Shown piece after piece: positions 33,932-42,740 of a stretch of DNA of 43,114 nt. Position 1 is the stretch's first letter. Each line of letters opens with the position of its first letter. This DNA comes from Pseudomonas neustonica (GTDB taxonomy: Bacteria; Pseudomonadota; Gammaproteobacteria; Pseudomonadales; Pseudomonadaceae), in the NCBI RefSeq assembly GCF_003797945.1, contig NZ_RKKU01000033.1, positions 1 through 43,114 of the forward strand. The letters run 5' to 3'. A program made the position numbers and the translations under genes. The notes beneath the pieces were generated by a model. It had not been told where the DNA came from and made no database searches. It saw only the letters and a program-made list of their open reading frames with translations.

Positions 33932-34570
33932 ATGACATTGCAACTTGGAGAAACCGCTCCCGATTTCACCGTCGCATCCACCGAGGGAAACATTCAGTTT
34001 CATGAGTGGCTGGGAGACGACTGGGCCGTGCTGTTTTCACACCCCGCCGACTACACTCCCGTCTGTACCACAGAGCTCGGCGCCTTCGCCAAGCGCAAGG
34101 ACGAGTTCGCCAGTCGCGGCGTGAAGCTGATCGGGGTGTCTGTCGACCCGCTCGATTCCCATAACGACTGGGCGAAGGATATCGAGAAAACCCAGGGCAC
34201 AGGGCTTAACTTTCCTCTCCTGGCAGACAAGGATCAGGTGGTTGCAGACCTTTACGGAATGATCCATCCAAAAGCCGACCCCAAAGTGACTGTTCGTACG
34301 GTATTCATTATTGATTCCGCGAAGAAAATCCGTCTGATGCTGACGTATCCACCCAGCACCGGGCGCAATCTGGACGAGATCCTGCGCGTTATTGACTCGC
34401 TCCAGCTAACCGACAACCATAAAGTGGCCACGCCGGTGGACTGGAAAAATGGCGAGGATGTGATCATCGTTCCGTCGCTCTCCAACGAAGAGGCCAAAAA
34501 ACGCTTCCCTGAGGGATGGGATGAGCAGACACCGTATCTGCGCGTTACCCGCCAACCTGGCCGGAAGTGA
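33932..34570 (+). CDS. 1-Cys peroxiredoxin (AhpC/TSA, Prx6 type)
   Basis: A 212-residue peroxiredoxin with peroxidatic Cys45 in YTPVCTTELG, His37 in FSHPADYT and the extended C-terminal domain of the Prx6 class (VATPVDWKNGEDVIIVPSL). It reduces peroxides in the cytoplasm. AAAGGAG lies eight bases upstream of ATG 33932; the much longer open frame upstream is non-coding. It stands between lspA and ccmF with its own leader, so it may be separately transcribed. Confidence 0.92.
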   Translation: MTLQLGETAPDFTVASTEGNIQFHEWLGDDWAVLFSHPADYTPVCTTELGAFAKRKDEFASRGVKLIGVSVDPLDSHNDWAKDIEKTQGTGLNFPLLADKDQVVADLYGMIHPKADPKVTVRTVFIIDSAKKIRLMLTYPPSTGRNLDEILRVIDSLQLTDNHKVATPVDWKNGEDVIIVPSLSNEEAKKRFPEGWDEQTPYLRVTRQPGRK

Positions 34571-34576
34571 TAAGGC

Positions 34577-34606
34577 GTTCGCCAGCCGGTCGTGCGGCTG
34601 GCGAAC
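34577..34606 (+). terminator. Strong hairpin after the peroxiredoxin gene
   Basis: Perfect 12-bp stem GTTCGCCAGCCG/CGGCTGGCGAAC with a 6-base loop, starting six bases after the stop codon. No U-tract follows, so it may work as a Rho-assisted or processing hairpin rather than a classic intrinsic terminator. Confidence 0.6.
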
Positions 34607-34683
34607 GAAGCAATACCTGAGAACCCCTCATCGATAGGTTCGGTCATCGCCGAACCCTTAACCTACCCGAACAGGGTCCAGAA

Positions 34684-36681
34684 ATGCTTACCTTGACAGT
34701 CCCTGAAGTTGGTCTATTCGCCTTACTGATTGCACTTTGCCTGTCGCTGCTTCAGGCGACCGTGCCCCTTCTGGGAGCCGCCACCCGGCGCCCGTTGTGG
34801 ATGGCTTTCGCAGAGCCCATGGCGTGGGGGCAATTTGCCTTTCTGCTGGTTTCTTATGCCAGCCTGACCGCCAGTTTTCTTCTGGATGATTTCAGCGTGG
34901 ACTATGTGGCCCGTAATTCGAACTCGATGCTGCCCTGGTACTACAAGTTCACCGCCGTCTGGGGATCTCATGAAGGCTCGGTGTTGTTGTGGAGTCTGAT
35001 TCTCAGTGGCTGGGGCTTTGCCGTCAGTCTGTTTTCCCGCGAGTTGCCACGGGACATGCTGGCACGGGTTCTGGGTGTTCTGGGTGTCGTCAGCGCAGGG
35101 TTTCTGCTTTTTATCGTCGTTACGTCCAGCCCCTTCGAGCGCTTGCTGCCGGGCATACCAACCGACGGTGCCGATCTGAATCCGTTGTTGCAGGACGTCG
35201 GCCTCATCATCCATCCGCCGATGCTTTACATGGGTTATGTGGGTTTTTCAGTGGTCTTTGCTTTTGCCATCGCTGCGCTGATTGAGGGGCGTCTCGATGC
35301 GGCCTGGACGCGCTGGGTTCGGCCGTGGACCAACATTGCCTGGGCTTTTCTCACCCTCGGCATCGCTCTGGGTAGCTGGTGGGCCTACTATGAGCTGGGT
35401 TGGGGCGGCTGGTGGTTCTGGGATCCGGTGGAAAATGCATCGCTCCTGCCCTGGCTGAGCGGGACAGCGCTGATACATTCACTGGCGGTCACGGAAAAAC
35501 GCGGCACGTTCAAGAGCTGGACGGCACTGCTGGCGATTTTCACGTTCTCACTCTCGTTACTGGGCACCTTCCTGGTGCGCTCAGGGGTACTGACCTCGGT
35601 TCATGCCTTTGCCAATGATCCATCTCGGGGGCTCTTCATTCTGGCGTTGCTGGGAATAACGGTCGGCGTCTCGCTTTTGATCTTTGCGCTACGGGCGCCG
35701 CGAATGAGCGCCAATGCGGGCTTTAGCTGGCTTTCCCGGGATGCTCTGTTGCTGATCAACAATATTTTGCTGGTCATCATGACGATCACGGTCCTGATGG
35801 GCACCCTGTACCCCTTGATCCTGGATGCACTCGGGCTGGGCAAGGTCAGTATCGGCGCGCCTTACTTTAATAGCCTGTTCGTGCCACTGACCGTCATGCT
35901 GTGTGCCTTTATGGGGCTGGGGCCGGTCTCACGCTGGAAGCAGATGCCCGGTCGGGAGCTGTTCCGGCGACTACTGGGGGCGGGCTTGGCCGCACTGGCG
36001 ATTGCGATATCGATACCGTTTCTTTACAACGGCCAGTGGAATGTCGCCGTGGCGCTGGGGATGGTGGCGGCCCTGTGGGTAGTACTGGCGTTGGTGCGCG
36101 ACCTGTTTGATAAAGTCCGCAATGCGTCCTCTGCGCTGTCCGGATTGCGTAAGTTGACCCCTTCATACTGGGGCATGGTGGTCGGCCACGTGGGCCTGGC
36201 CGTCACCATCGTGGGCGTGGTGATGGTGTCGAACTACGCCATGGAGCGTAATGTGCGGCTTGATATCGGTGAGCAGGTGAATCTGGGCGGGTACGATTTT
36301 ACGCTGACCGAACTGGGCGAGCGTCGGGGGCCCAACTTCCTCGCCGATACGGCGACCATCGAGGTTGCCCGTGAAGGCCGGATTGTCACCACCCTGTACC
36401 CGGAGAAGCGCCTGTACATTGCCCGAGGGCAGCCGATGACCGAAGTCGCACTCGACCCCGGCCTGTTGCGGGACCTTTACGTGGCCATGGGGGAGGAACT
36501 GGACGACGGCAGCTGGGCAATGCGCCTACAGGTCAAGCCATTTGTACGCTGGCTTTGGCTGGGTGCGCTGCTGATGGCCTCCGGGGGCGTGCTGGCCGTG
36601 GCAGACCGTCGCTACCGTCGTCGCCGTGCAGTCGCCGCTAATGGGGAATCGATGAGGCCGACGCGCGAGGTCCGCGCATGA
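34684..36681 (+). CDS. ccmF: Cytochrome c heme lyase subunit CcmF
   Basis: A 665-residue protein with about 15 membrane helices. The WWD heme-handling motif is WGGWWFWDPVENAS, with the conserved HEGSVLLW and LIHSLAVTEKRG. CcmF with CcmH/I attaches heme to the CxxCH of apocytochromes in the periplasm. It starts an operon ccmF-G-H-I with overlaps at each joint. The upstream Ccm parts (ccmABCDE) are not in the window. Confidence 0.96.
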   Translation: MLTLTVPEVGLFALLIALCLSLLQATVPLLGAATRRPLWMAFAEPMAWGQFAFLLVSYASLTASFLLDDFSVDYVARNSNSMLPWYYKFTAVWGSHEGSVLLWSLILSGWGFAVSLFSRELPRDMLARVLGVLGVVSAGFLLFIVVTSSPFERLLPGIPTDGADLNPLLQDVGLIIHPPMLYMGYVGFSVVFAFAIAALIEGRLDAAWTRWVRPWTNIAWAFLTLGIALGSWWAYYELGWGGWWFWDPVENASLLPWLSGTALIHSLAVTEKRGTFKSWTALLAIFTFSLSLLGTFLVRSGVLTSVHAFANDPSRGLFILALLGITVGVSLLIFALRAPRMSANAGFSWLSRDALLLINNILLVIMTITVLMGTLYPLILDALGLGKVSIGAPYFNSLFVPLTVMLCAFMGLGPVSRWKQMPGRELFRRLLGAGLAALAIAISIPFLYNGQWNVAVALGMVAALWVVLALVRDLFDKVRNASSALSGLRKLTPSYWGMVVGHVGLAVTIVGVVMVSNYAMERNVRLDIGEQVNLGGYDFTLTELGERRGPNFLADTATIEVAREGRIVTTLYPEKRLYIARGQPMTEVALDPGLLRDLYVAMGEELDDGSWAMRLQVKPFVRWLWLGALLMASGGVLAVADRRYRRRRAVAANGESMRPTREVRA

Positions 36682-37202
36682 TACGCCGACTGTTGCTGCT
36701 GCTTCCTTTTCTGGTATTCGTTGGCCTGGCCTTCTTTTTGTACCGGGGGCTTTCGCTGGATCCCAGTGCTCGCGAGTCAGCCCTGATAGGCCAGGCGTTT
36801 CCCGCGTTCACGCTCCCGACGCTGGAGGACCCTGATACCGAGGTGGATGAATCCCTGCTTCGCGGGCAGATATCTCTGGTCAATGTCTGGGCATCCTGGT
36901 GCCCGACCTGCAAGGAGGAAATGCCCCAGCTACTGGCGCTCTCCGAGCGCGGCATTCAGATGGTGGGCATCAACTATAAAGACGCCCGTGACCTGGGGCG
37001 ACAGTTTCTCGAAGAGTTCGGAAAACCTTTCGAGGTCAACATCTTCGATCCTGCCGGTGACCTGGGTTTTGAAATTGGCGTGTATGGCGTGCCCGAAACC
37101 TTCCTGGTCGACGCAGACGGTATCGTTCGATACAAGCACGTTGGGTACATAACGCCCGCCCAGGTGGATGAAGTCATGATGGAGGTAGAGAAATGGCGCT
37201 AA
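36678..37202 (+). CDS. ccmG: Thiol:disulfide interchange protein CcmG/DsbE
   Basis: A 174-residue membrane-anchored thioredoxin with an N-terminal helix (about 4-22) and Trp-Cys75-Pro-Thr-Cys78 active site, plus GVYGVPETFLVD typical of CcmG. It reduces apocytochrome cysteines before heme attachment, with electrons from a DsbD-type protein, which is also encoded here. Its ATG overlaps the ccmF stop (ATGA). Confidence 0.95.
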   Translation: MIRRLLLLLPFLVFVGLAFFLYRGLSLDPSARESALIGQAFPAFTLPTLEDPDTEVDESLLRGQISLVNVWASWCPTCKEEMPQLLALSERGIQMVGINYKDARDLGRQFLEEFGKPFEVNIFDPAGDLGFEIGVYGVPETFLVDADGIVRYKHVGYITPAQVDEVMMEVEKWR

Positions 37203-37681
37203 CCCTGAAGATCCGTTGCTGTGTGGTCATCGTGCTTTTGATGGCCTCGTTCCAGTCGATGGCGGATACGGCAATTGATGCGCGTCATTTCGAGGATCCG
37301 GTGATGGCGGAGCGTTATCGCGACCTTACGGCGTCATTGCGGTGCCCTAAATGTGATGCTCAAGCCATCGACAGCTCCGATTCGCCGGTGGCGGCGGACA
37401 TGCGGGAGCGGGTAGCGCTGATGCTTCATGAGGGGCGTGCGGATAAGGAAATTCTTGATTTCATGGCTAATCGTTTTGGCGAGTTCGTTCTTTACAATCC
37501 GCGCCTTGACGGGCGCACGTGGCTGCTTTGGGCATTGCCGGCAGCGCTGGTAGCAGGAGGCGCCCTGGTTGTGATTGCCTTTGTCCGGGCACGCAGGCAC
37601 CGGCGAGTGCGGCCGCTCTCCGAGGAGGAGCGTACCCGCCTGTCCTCTTTGATTCATCGTCATCGTGAGAGGTCGGAATGA
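37193..37681 (+). CDS. ccmH: Cytochrome c maturation protein CcmH
   Basis: A 162-residue protein with a signal helix, Cys51-Pro-Lys-Cys54 in SLRCPKCDAQ, and a C-terminal membrane helix (TWLLWALPAALVAGGALVVI). It is an apocytochrome thiol oxidoreductase of the heme lyase complex. It overlaps ccmG by 10 bases and ccmI by 4. Confidence 0.94.
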   Translation: MALTLKIRCCVVIVLLMASFQSMADTAIDARHFEDPVMAERYRDLTASLRCPKCDAQAIDSSDSPVAADMRERVALMLHEGRADKEILDFMANRFGEFVLYNPRLDGRTWLLWALPAALVAGGALVVIAFVRARRHRRVRPLSEEERTRLSSLIHRHRERSE

Positions 37682-38568
37682 CTATGCTCTGGTTAAGTAT
37701 CGGCACACTGTTGCTTATAGCGCTGTGGTTCCTGAGTCTACCGTTGCGAAGAGCAAGGGCGATCCATGACTGGCAGCAGCGGTTTGAGGCCGATGATCAC
37801 GCTGAGGCGCAAAACCTGGCCGTCTATGAACGCCGGCTTTCAGCCCTGAAAAGCGCCCGCGATCGCGGCGAGATTGACGTCGCCCGTTTTGAAGAAGGCC
37901 GCCACGAGCTGGACCGCAATCTGCTGGAGGACACCGAGGCCCATCGCCGAATGCCTCTCAGGCGCCCCCTGTCAGGACGTTTGATGATTCCACTGGTGAT
38001 AACGGCAGTCATGGCTGCCAGCATGATCGGCTATCGATGGCTGGGTGCCGATGGCGATCTGGCGCTGCATGCCGCCCAGCAGGACGTGCTCAACACGCCC
38101 GGTGCCTCAATGAAAACCCTGGTTGGTCGGCTCGAAGAGGAAGCCGGGACTCAGCCGGATAATCCCAAGGTCTGGTCCTTGCTGTTTCCGCTTTACCAGA
38201 AAATCGGTCAACCGGGTCAGGCGATTGACGCCCTGGAACGACTGATCGAACTGGAAGGCCGCAGAGTAGATCTTCTGGCCCAACTGGCTCAGATAAAATT
38301 CTTTGTGGCCGGGCGCAGCCTGACCGATGAAGTGCATGCGCTGATCGACGAAATACTCGACAAGGATCCACGTGAGCCAACGGCGCTGGGCATACTGGGG
38401 GTCGAGGCCTTTGACGATGGCCGCTATGAACAGGCGATCGGTTACTGGCGCCGGGCGTTGGCTGGCTTCGAGGATTCCGCCTCCGCAGAGGCCATTCGTA
38501 AAGGTACCGCTGTTGCTGAGCAGCGGCTGGAACAGTCTGCCAATGAAGCTGGCCTTGTTGTTGATTAA
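37678..38568 (+). CDS. ccmI: Cytochrome c maturation protein CcmI (CycH-like TPR protein)
   Basis: A 296-residue protein with two N-terminal helices (2-22 and about 100-118) and a periplasmic TPR region (LYQKIGQPGQAIDALERLIE). It presents the apocytochrome C-terminus to CcmFH. Last gene of the ccmFGHI block. The sequence directly after its stop is a truncated antitoxin gene, so the block ends at an old junction. Confidence 0.9.
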   Translation: MTMLWLSIGTLLLIALWFLSLPLRRARAIHDWQQRFEADDHAEAQNLAVYERRLSALKSARDRGEIDVARFEEGRHELDRNLLEDTEAHRRMPLRRPLSGRLMIPLVITAVMAASMIGYRWLGADGDLALHAAQQDVLNTPGASMKTLVGRLEEEAGTQPDNPKVWSLLFPLYQKIGQPGQAIDALERLIELEGRRVDLLAQLAQIKFFVAGRSLTDEVHALIDEILDKDPREPTALGILGVEAFDDGRYEQAIGYWRRALAGFEDSASAEAIRKGTAVAEQRLEQSANEAGLVVD

Positions 38569-38645
38569 AACCCGGACACACTTTCATAAACAGAGTCAGG
38601 ACGGCCAATGTTTATGCCGACCTCGACATTCCTAATGCTGATGAA

Positions 38646-38900
38646 ATGCAGATAAAGGCCCAACTGGCCTCCCAGATCGGCGAAATCATCAAGACCCACA
38701 AATGGAAACAGGGCCAAGCGGCAGAAGTGATTGGCATGCCTCAGTCCAAGGTATCCAAGATGCTTCGGGGCCAATTTCGAGGCATCAGTGAAGCCATGAT
38801 GCTCGAATGCCTGACGCGGCTCGGGCTCGATGTACAGATTGTGATCGGCGCTGACAGCCACTCTACAACGCCAGGCCGGGTTTCCGTCGTCGCCGCCTAG
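38646..38900 (+). pseudogene. HigA-type XRE antitoxin-like protein, 5'-truncated orphan
   Basis: The frame from ATG 38646 reads MQIKAQLASQIGEIIKTHKW, then GMPQSKVSKMLRGQFRGISE, a helix-turn-helix of the HigA/XRE antitoxin class. Family-like sequence ANVYADLDIPNADE is present in frame upstream (from 38604), but no start codon lies before it, and ccmI occupies the place where a toxin would be encoded. The original start and partner are therefore lost. An 84-residue product from the internal ATG could still be made. Confidence 0.7.
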
Positions 38901-38944
38901 CGTCACCCAGGGCCACAGGACCTGCCGGACGCGGTGCCGGCGAT

Positions 38945-39292
38945 GTGACTCTTGGAGGTGATGCGGCTGGGCCTCGAGGTACTGCAGGACGTGACCTTTT
39001 GGAGGTAACAGGATCCGTACCAGGTCTGAGAACTCGTGTGAACTGTTTTGTCCGGAAGGGAGTTAAGGAATTGGTGCGGCCTGCAGCTTGCGAGGAAGTG
39101 GCGAGGTTTGGAAGCACCTTGGACCTGATTAAAGCAAAGCTTGCCGTCGAATCCCTACAGTCCAATCTTAAGGATGTTGCTCTCGAACTCAGCCACGGCA
39201 GAAGTCCTACTGAACTGAGCGTCCTCCTCAGCGACTACATCAACTTGGCGCTGGAGGAACTCGGCAGCGCCTCTATTTCTATCGAGCGCTGA
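38945..39292 (+). CDS. Unrecognised ORF, about 115 codons
   Basis: GTG start at 38945. The first half is Gly- and Arg-rich and may be non-coding. The second half (from about residue 55, FGSTLDLIKAKLAVESLQSN to LLSDYINLALEELGSASI) has the regular helical pattern of a real protein. No family recognised. It lies between the antitoxin remnant and the IS3 element and may itself be the 3' end of a truncated gene. Confidence 0.35.
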   Translation: MTLGGDAAGPRGTAGRDLLEVTGSVPGLRTRVNCFVRKGVKELVRPAACEEVARFGSTLDLIKAKLAVESLQSNLKDVALELSHGRSPTELSVLLSDYINLALEELGSASISIER

Positions 39293-39396
39293 CAAGATAT
39301 GGGCGGAATGAGTTCATATGGGAATGCGGCGCAGTGAATCGCCCCTAGTTTCGTAGACACCTCCAGGCCTTATAATCGAGGCACCCAGGAGGTCCA

Positions 39397-39675
39397 ATGA
39401 GCAACCCACGCTACACCGAAGAATTCAAAATCGAAGCCGTCAAGCAGGTGGCAGATCGAGGCCATTCCGTTGCCGAGGTCGCCGCTCGATTAGGCGTGTC
39501 GGCACACAGCCTGTATCAATGGCTCAAGCGCTACGATAAGCCCACCGCCCAGCGACAGCAGGATGACGATCTCCAGGCTGAGAACCGGCGATTGAAGGCC
39601 GAGCTCAAACGCGTATCAGAAGAGCGCGATATATTAAAAAAGGCCACCGCGTACTTCGCCAGAGAGTCCGACTGA
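39397..39675 (+). CDS. IS3-family transposase OrfA
   Basis: A 92-residue protein with a helix-turn-helix (EVAARLGVSAHSLYQWLKR) and a leucine-zipper-like C-terminus (LQAENRRLKAELKRVSEE). The AAAAAAG slippery sequence at 39636-39642, near the end of the frame, allows a -1 shift into OrfB to make the OrfAB transposase, as in other IS3 elements. Confidence 0.95.
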   Translation: MSNPRYTEEFKIEAVKQVADRGHSVAEVAARLGVSAHSLYQWLKRYDKPTAQRQQDDDLQAENRRLKAELKRVSEERDILKKATAYFARESD

Positions 39676-39698
39676 GGTACGCGTTTATTCAGAGCCAA

Positions 39699-40547
39699 GT
39701 GGACAAATATCCCGTGCGCCGCCTGTGCAAGATGATGACAGTGCACCCCAGTGGTTACTATGCCTGTTGTCGCAACAAGCTATCTGACCGTGCTCGGGAA
39801 GATCAGCGCCTGTTGGGCCAGATAAAACACTCATGGCTTGAAAGCGGCGGCGTGTATGGCTATCGCAAAATTCATCTGGATCTTCGTGAAGCTGGCGAGA
39901 CCTGCGGTAAGCACCGGGTGGCCCGGCTAATGCGCGGCGAAGGACTGCGGTCTCAGACCGGCTATCGGCGCCGTCGAGGCTACTACAGCGGTAAACCTGC
40001 TGTTGTCTCACCGAACCACCTAGATCGTCAGTTTGAAGTGTCGGCGCCCAATGTTGCCTGGGTGACAGATATAACTTACATCCGCACCTACGAAGGCTGG
40101 CTGTATTTGTTCGTGGTTATCGACCTGTTCTCTCGCCAGGTCGTTGGCTGGTCGATGAAGCCGCGCATGACTTCGGATTTGGCGCTGGACGCTCTGTTAG
40201 CGGCAGTATGGCGCCGTAAACCGTCAGGGTCCGTAATGGTCCATTCGGATCAAGGTAGTCAATTCAGTAGCGGTGATTGGCAGAGCTTTCTGAAAGCGAA
40301 TCATCTGGTGGGCAGCATGAGTCGTCGCGGTAACTGCCATGACAATGCAGTCGCCGAAAGCTTCTTTCAGTTGCTCAAACGGGAGCGCATTAAGCGGCAG
40401 ATCTATCCGACACGTGAGGCTGCAAGGCGCGATGTGTTCAATTATATTGAGATGTTTTACAACCCAAGGCGCCGACACGGCACGAGTGGTGACCTGTCAC
40501 CGGTCGAGTACGAAAAGCGTCACTACCAGAGCCTGACGGGTGTCTAG
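39699..40547 (+). CDS. IS3-family transposase OrfB (DDE integrase core)
   Basis: A 282-residue frame, which in the OrfAB fusion continues upstream in frame to the slippery site (RLRYAFIQSQVDKYPVRR). DDE residues are Asp in VAWVTDITYI, Asp in VMVHSDQGSQF and Glu in NAVAESFFQLLK. It catalyses strand transfer. The stop codon lies inside the right terminal repeat. Confidence 0.95.
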   Translation: MDKYPVRRLCKMMTVHPSGYYACCRNKLSDRAREDQRLLGQIKHSWLESGGVYGYRKIHLDLREAGETCGKHRVARLMRGEGLRSQTGYRRRRGYYSGKPAVVSPNHLDRQFEVSAPNVAWVTDITYIRTYEGWLYLFVVIDLFSRQVVGWSMKPRMTSDLALDALLAAVWRRKPSGSVMVHSDQGSQFSSGDWQSFLKANHLVGSMSRRGNCHDNAVAESFFQLLKRERIKRQIYPTREAARRDVFNYIEMFYNPRRRHGTSGDLSPVEYEKRHYQSLTGV

Positions 40548-40686
40548 GATACCGGGGGCGATTCACAGAGCGCCTGCTACCTGTTAAGAGAGGGCACTAG
40601 TCCGCTACGCTATCCGTCTGGATATTGCGATCATTTATTGCGAAATTGCGTGCACCTGACCATCCATTTGCATTGCTACTGACTCA

Positions 40687-40920
40687 TCAATCGGCAGGAT
40701 TGCAGTCCTTCATTGGGGGCAACAGCAAGGCGGGGTCGCAGTCTAGCGAGATGGCGATCCGGTATAGCTTCTGAACGGTGATATTCACCTCTCCGCGCTC
40801 AATGCGCCCCATATAGCTACGGTCGATATTGCAAGCAAGCGCGAGCGCATCTTGAGAAATTCGACAAGCCATTCTCTGCATCCGGATGCGAGCTCCCATT
40901 GCTTCAGCCAGTAGCTCCAT
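40687..40920 (-). CDS. C-protein-like XRE transcriptional regulator
   Basis: A 77-residue single-domain XRE protein (RISQDALALACNIDRSYMGRIERGEVNITVQKLYRIA at about residues 20-56). Its size and the DRSYMGRIERGEVN helix resemble controller proteins of restriction-modification systems. It is divergent from the unrecognised gene at 41277. A candidate operator lies upstream at 40963-40991. No methylase or endonuclease gene is recognised nearby. Confidence 0.8.
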   Translation of the reverse strand: MELLAEAMGARIRMQRMACRISQDALALACNIDRSYMGRIERGEVNITVQKLYRIAISLDCDPALLLPPMKDCNPAD

Positions 40921-40962
40921 AAACGCCTCAATGTAATTTGAGGCAGAACTATCCAGTGTTTG

Positions 40963-40991
40963 CGGACTCGTAGGCCACGGACTATAATCCG
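40963..40991. promoter_or_regulatory. Candidate operator for the XRE regulator
   Basis: CGGACT occurs at 40963-40968 and 40978-40983, and the second copy forms the near-palindrome CGGACTATAATCCG (40978-40991, two mismatching pairs). C-protein operators are tandem GACT-type dyads of this kind. The rest of the 356-base gap (40921-41276) shows no gene. Confidence 0.45.
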
Positions 40992-41276
40992 TATTGGCTT
41001 TCTTTGTTGGGCTGACAGCTTGAGATTCGGTCCCCTCAGCTTCGACAGGTGACTACGCAAGCTGCTCCTGTACGAGCAGCACTGGCGATTCATAAACCCC
41101 GATTAACTGGATATTTGTGCCAAGCGTTTAACCGGACCATGTTTTCGACTTGACGAGATGTGCTGTCATAGCACGAAAAGCCCCATTGAATGCTTCGTAA
41201 TGGTTTGCTAGTGGCTTGCGCTTCCAGGATCACCAACTAGCTATAGAGCCGACGATGAAGATTTTTAGGTGATGAT

Positions 41277-42587
41277 ATGGCGGTGAAACTAGAGTTTTTA
41301 ACCGAGGATCAGCAAGCAATCCATTTTGCTAAACGGTACTGGGCAATGGACGCCGAGGGTCTTTATCTGGAGAGAGTGGCCGAGCTTCTGCCGTTTAGAG
41401 ATATCACTAAACCTGGGGTGGTTGCTAAATATATCCGCGAGATCTGTCAGGCATTCGATGAAAACCAAAGTTGTCCTGTATGTGACGGTGCAATGCCTAT
41501 CAACGGTCGGGCGGATGTGAAGAAAACACCACGTCGAGCCTACCAAACTTGCGATATTTGCCTGGAGCGCCGGGGAAAAGAGCTTGCAGGCAGAAGGGCT
41601 GCAGAGCGAGCAGAACTGGAGAGGCATCTAGGGCCCCATATCTATGATATGCAGAACAAAACGGTTTCCTACAAGGGCTTTACGGATGACACGATAATTG
41701 TATTGCAGGCAATTAGCATACTGATTGGTCCACGATTGTTGCTTGGAACGTTCTGTCTTAGCGATTGTGAGCAGCTGACCCCTATGGGGGCGCGTGATTT
41801 TATTGATCGCCTTTATACGGAAGAGGTGTTGGTAGACGACCCCACTGACGCCCCCAACGGGACCTATCTCGTAGAAAAAGGCAAATTACTGATAAAGAAA
41901 TCTACAGCTCGTTATTTGCTGCCCCCTGATACAGGTAGGGGACGCGAACCAGAAGCGATCCGAGAGTTATTTGATAGGGAGTTTTCGGACGCTAATGCGC
42001 TGACTAATCTCTGGCTTGATTTTGCAGTCACTGATGTTATGAGATACATGGACAATCAGTGCTCACTTCACAATCACGATCTGGATCAAGAGGCAATCCA
42101 GAAAGTCGAGGGTTTGGTACGGCACGGGTTACGCACCTTCAGCGTATCTCAAATGTGGTTCATTATTTGGAAGGTCACAAGGGATGCTGCGGCTCTAGCC
42201 AGCCGCATTTATTACAGTCACGAGAAGGCAACTGCGACGATTCCCACAAAAATACATAAGCAGTTAGAAGCGGCTTATCAAGGTGCAACGCTGCGTAATG
42301 ACTGGGGTCGGCCAGAACCCCATATCGCTGGTGCTATTGGGCAGGTATTCAATTCGCAGTTTGGTATGAATGAGCTTACCAAAGGTGCAGAAGTTCTAAG
42401 GCTGTTCTCGGCTATCAGTGATAAACGAAAAGGAGAAGGAGATCTCTACAAGTTGGCAGCCAGTTTTATGAAGGAAACATTGGAAGGACAAGATTCGGTT
42501 GCGGCTCTAGATGCGTTCGCCGTGCTTATACGTTCAGGCTTGTCGACGGAGGATGCGATCCTAGAAATCGTAAACCGCGGTGCATAA
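41277..42587 (+). CDS. Unrecognised 436-residue protein with a zinc-ribbon-like motif
   Basis: A long, clean frame, more AT-rich than the metal and redox modules. Two Cys pairs, CPVCDG (about residue 66) and CDIC (about residue 92), make a zinc-ribbon-like motif in the N-terminal third. It is followed by a basic/acidic helix (RRGKELAGRRAAERAELERH) and a long mainly helical remainder. No catalytic motif, membrane helix or signal peptide is seen, so it is likely cytoplasmic. It lies between a C-protein-like regulator and a nuclease gene, which hints at a defence or DNA-processing role, but this is only context. Weak AGGTGATG precedes the ATG. Confidence 0.75.
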   Translation: MAVKLEFLTEDQQAIHFAKRYWAMDAEGLYLERVAELLPFRDITKPGVVAKYIREICQAFDENQSCPVCDGAMPINGRADVKKTPRRAYQTCDICLERRGKELAGRRAAERAELERHLGPHIYDMQNKTVSYKGFTDDTIIVLQAISILIGPRLLLGTFCLSDCEQLTPMGARDFIDRLYTEEVLVDDPTDAPNGTYLVEKGKLLIKKSTARYLLPPDTGRGREPEAIRELFDREFSDANALTNLWLDFAVTDVMRYMDNQCSLHNHDLDQEAIQKVEGLVRHGLRTFSVSQMWFIIWKVTRDAAALASRIYYSHEKATATIPTKIHKQLEAAYQGATLRNDWGRPEPHIAGAIGQVFNSQFGMNELTKGAEVLRLFSAISDKRKGEGDLYKLAASFMKETLEGQDSVAALDAFAVLIRSGLSTEDAILEIVNRGA

Positions 42588-42740
42588 GCTATTCCGGCAT
42601 ACCATTCACTTCAGTTTGATGCCTGGTTAAGGCCGATTTTAAACCCATTCCTTGGCCAGTAAATCCCAAAAGCACGAAAATGGTATTGGCAAACATGCCG
42701 ACTAATAACGCGATAAACGTCCCTTTGCGCGAGGTTCACC

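Larger units (their letters stand above)
39335..40565 (+). mobile_element. IS3-family insertion sequence, complete
   Basis: A 1231-bp element. Terminal repeats TGAATCGCCCCTAGTTTCG (from 39335) and, inverted, TGAATCGCCCCCGGTATCC (from 40565) extend to TAGACACC, agreeing at 23 of 27 bases. The trinucleotide CAG flanks both sides (39332-39334 and 40566-40568) as a target duplication. Both reading frames are open, so it is probably active or recently inserted. Confidence 0.93.
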
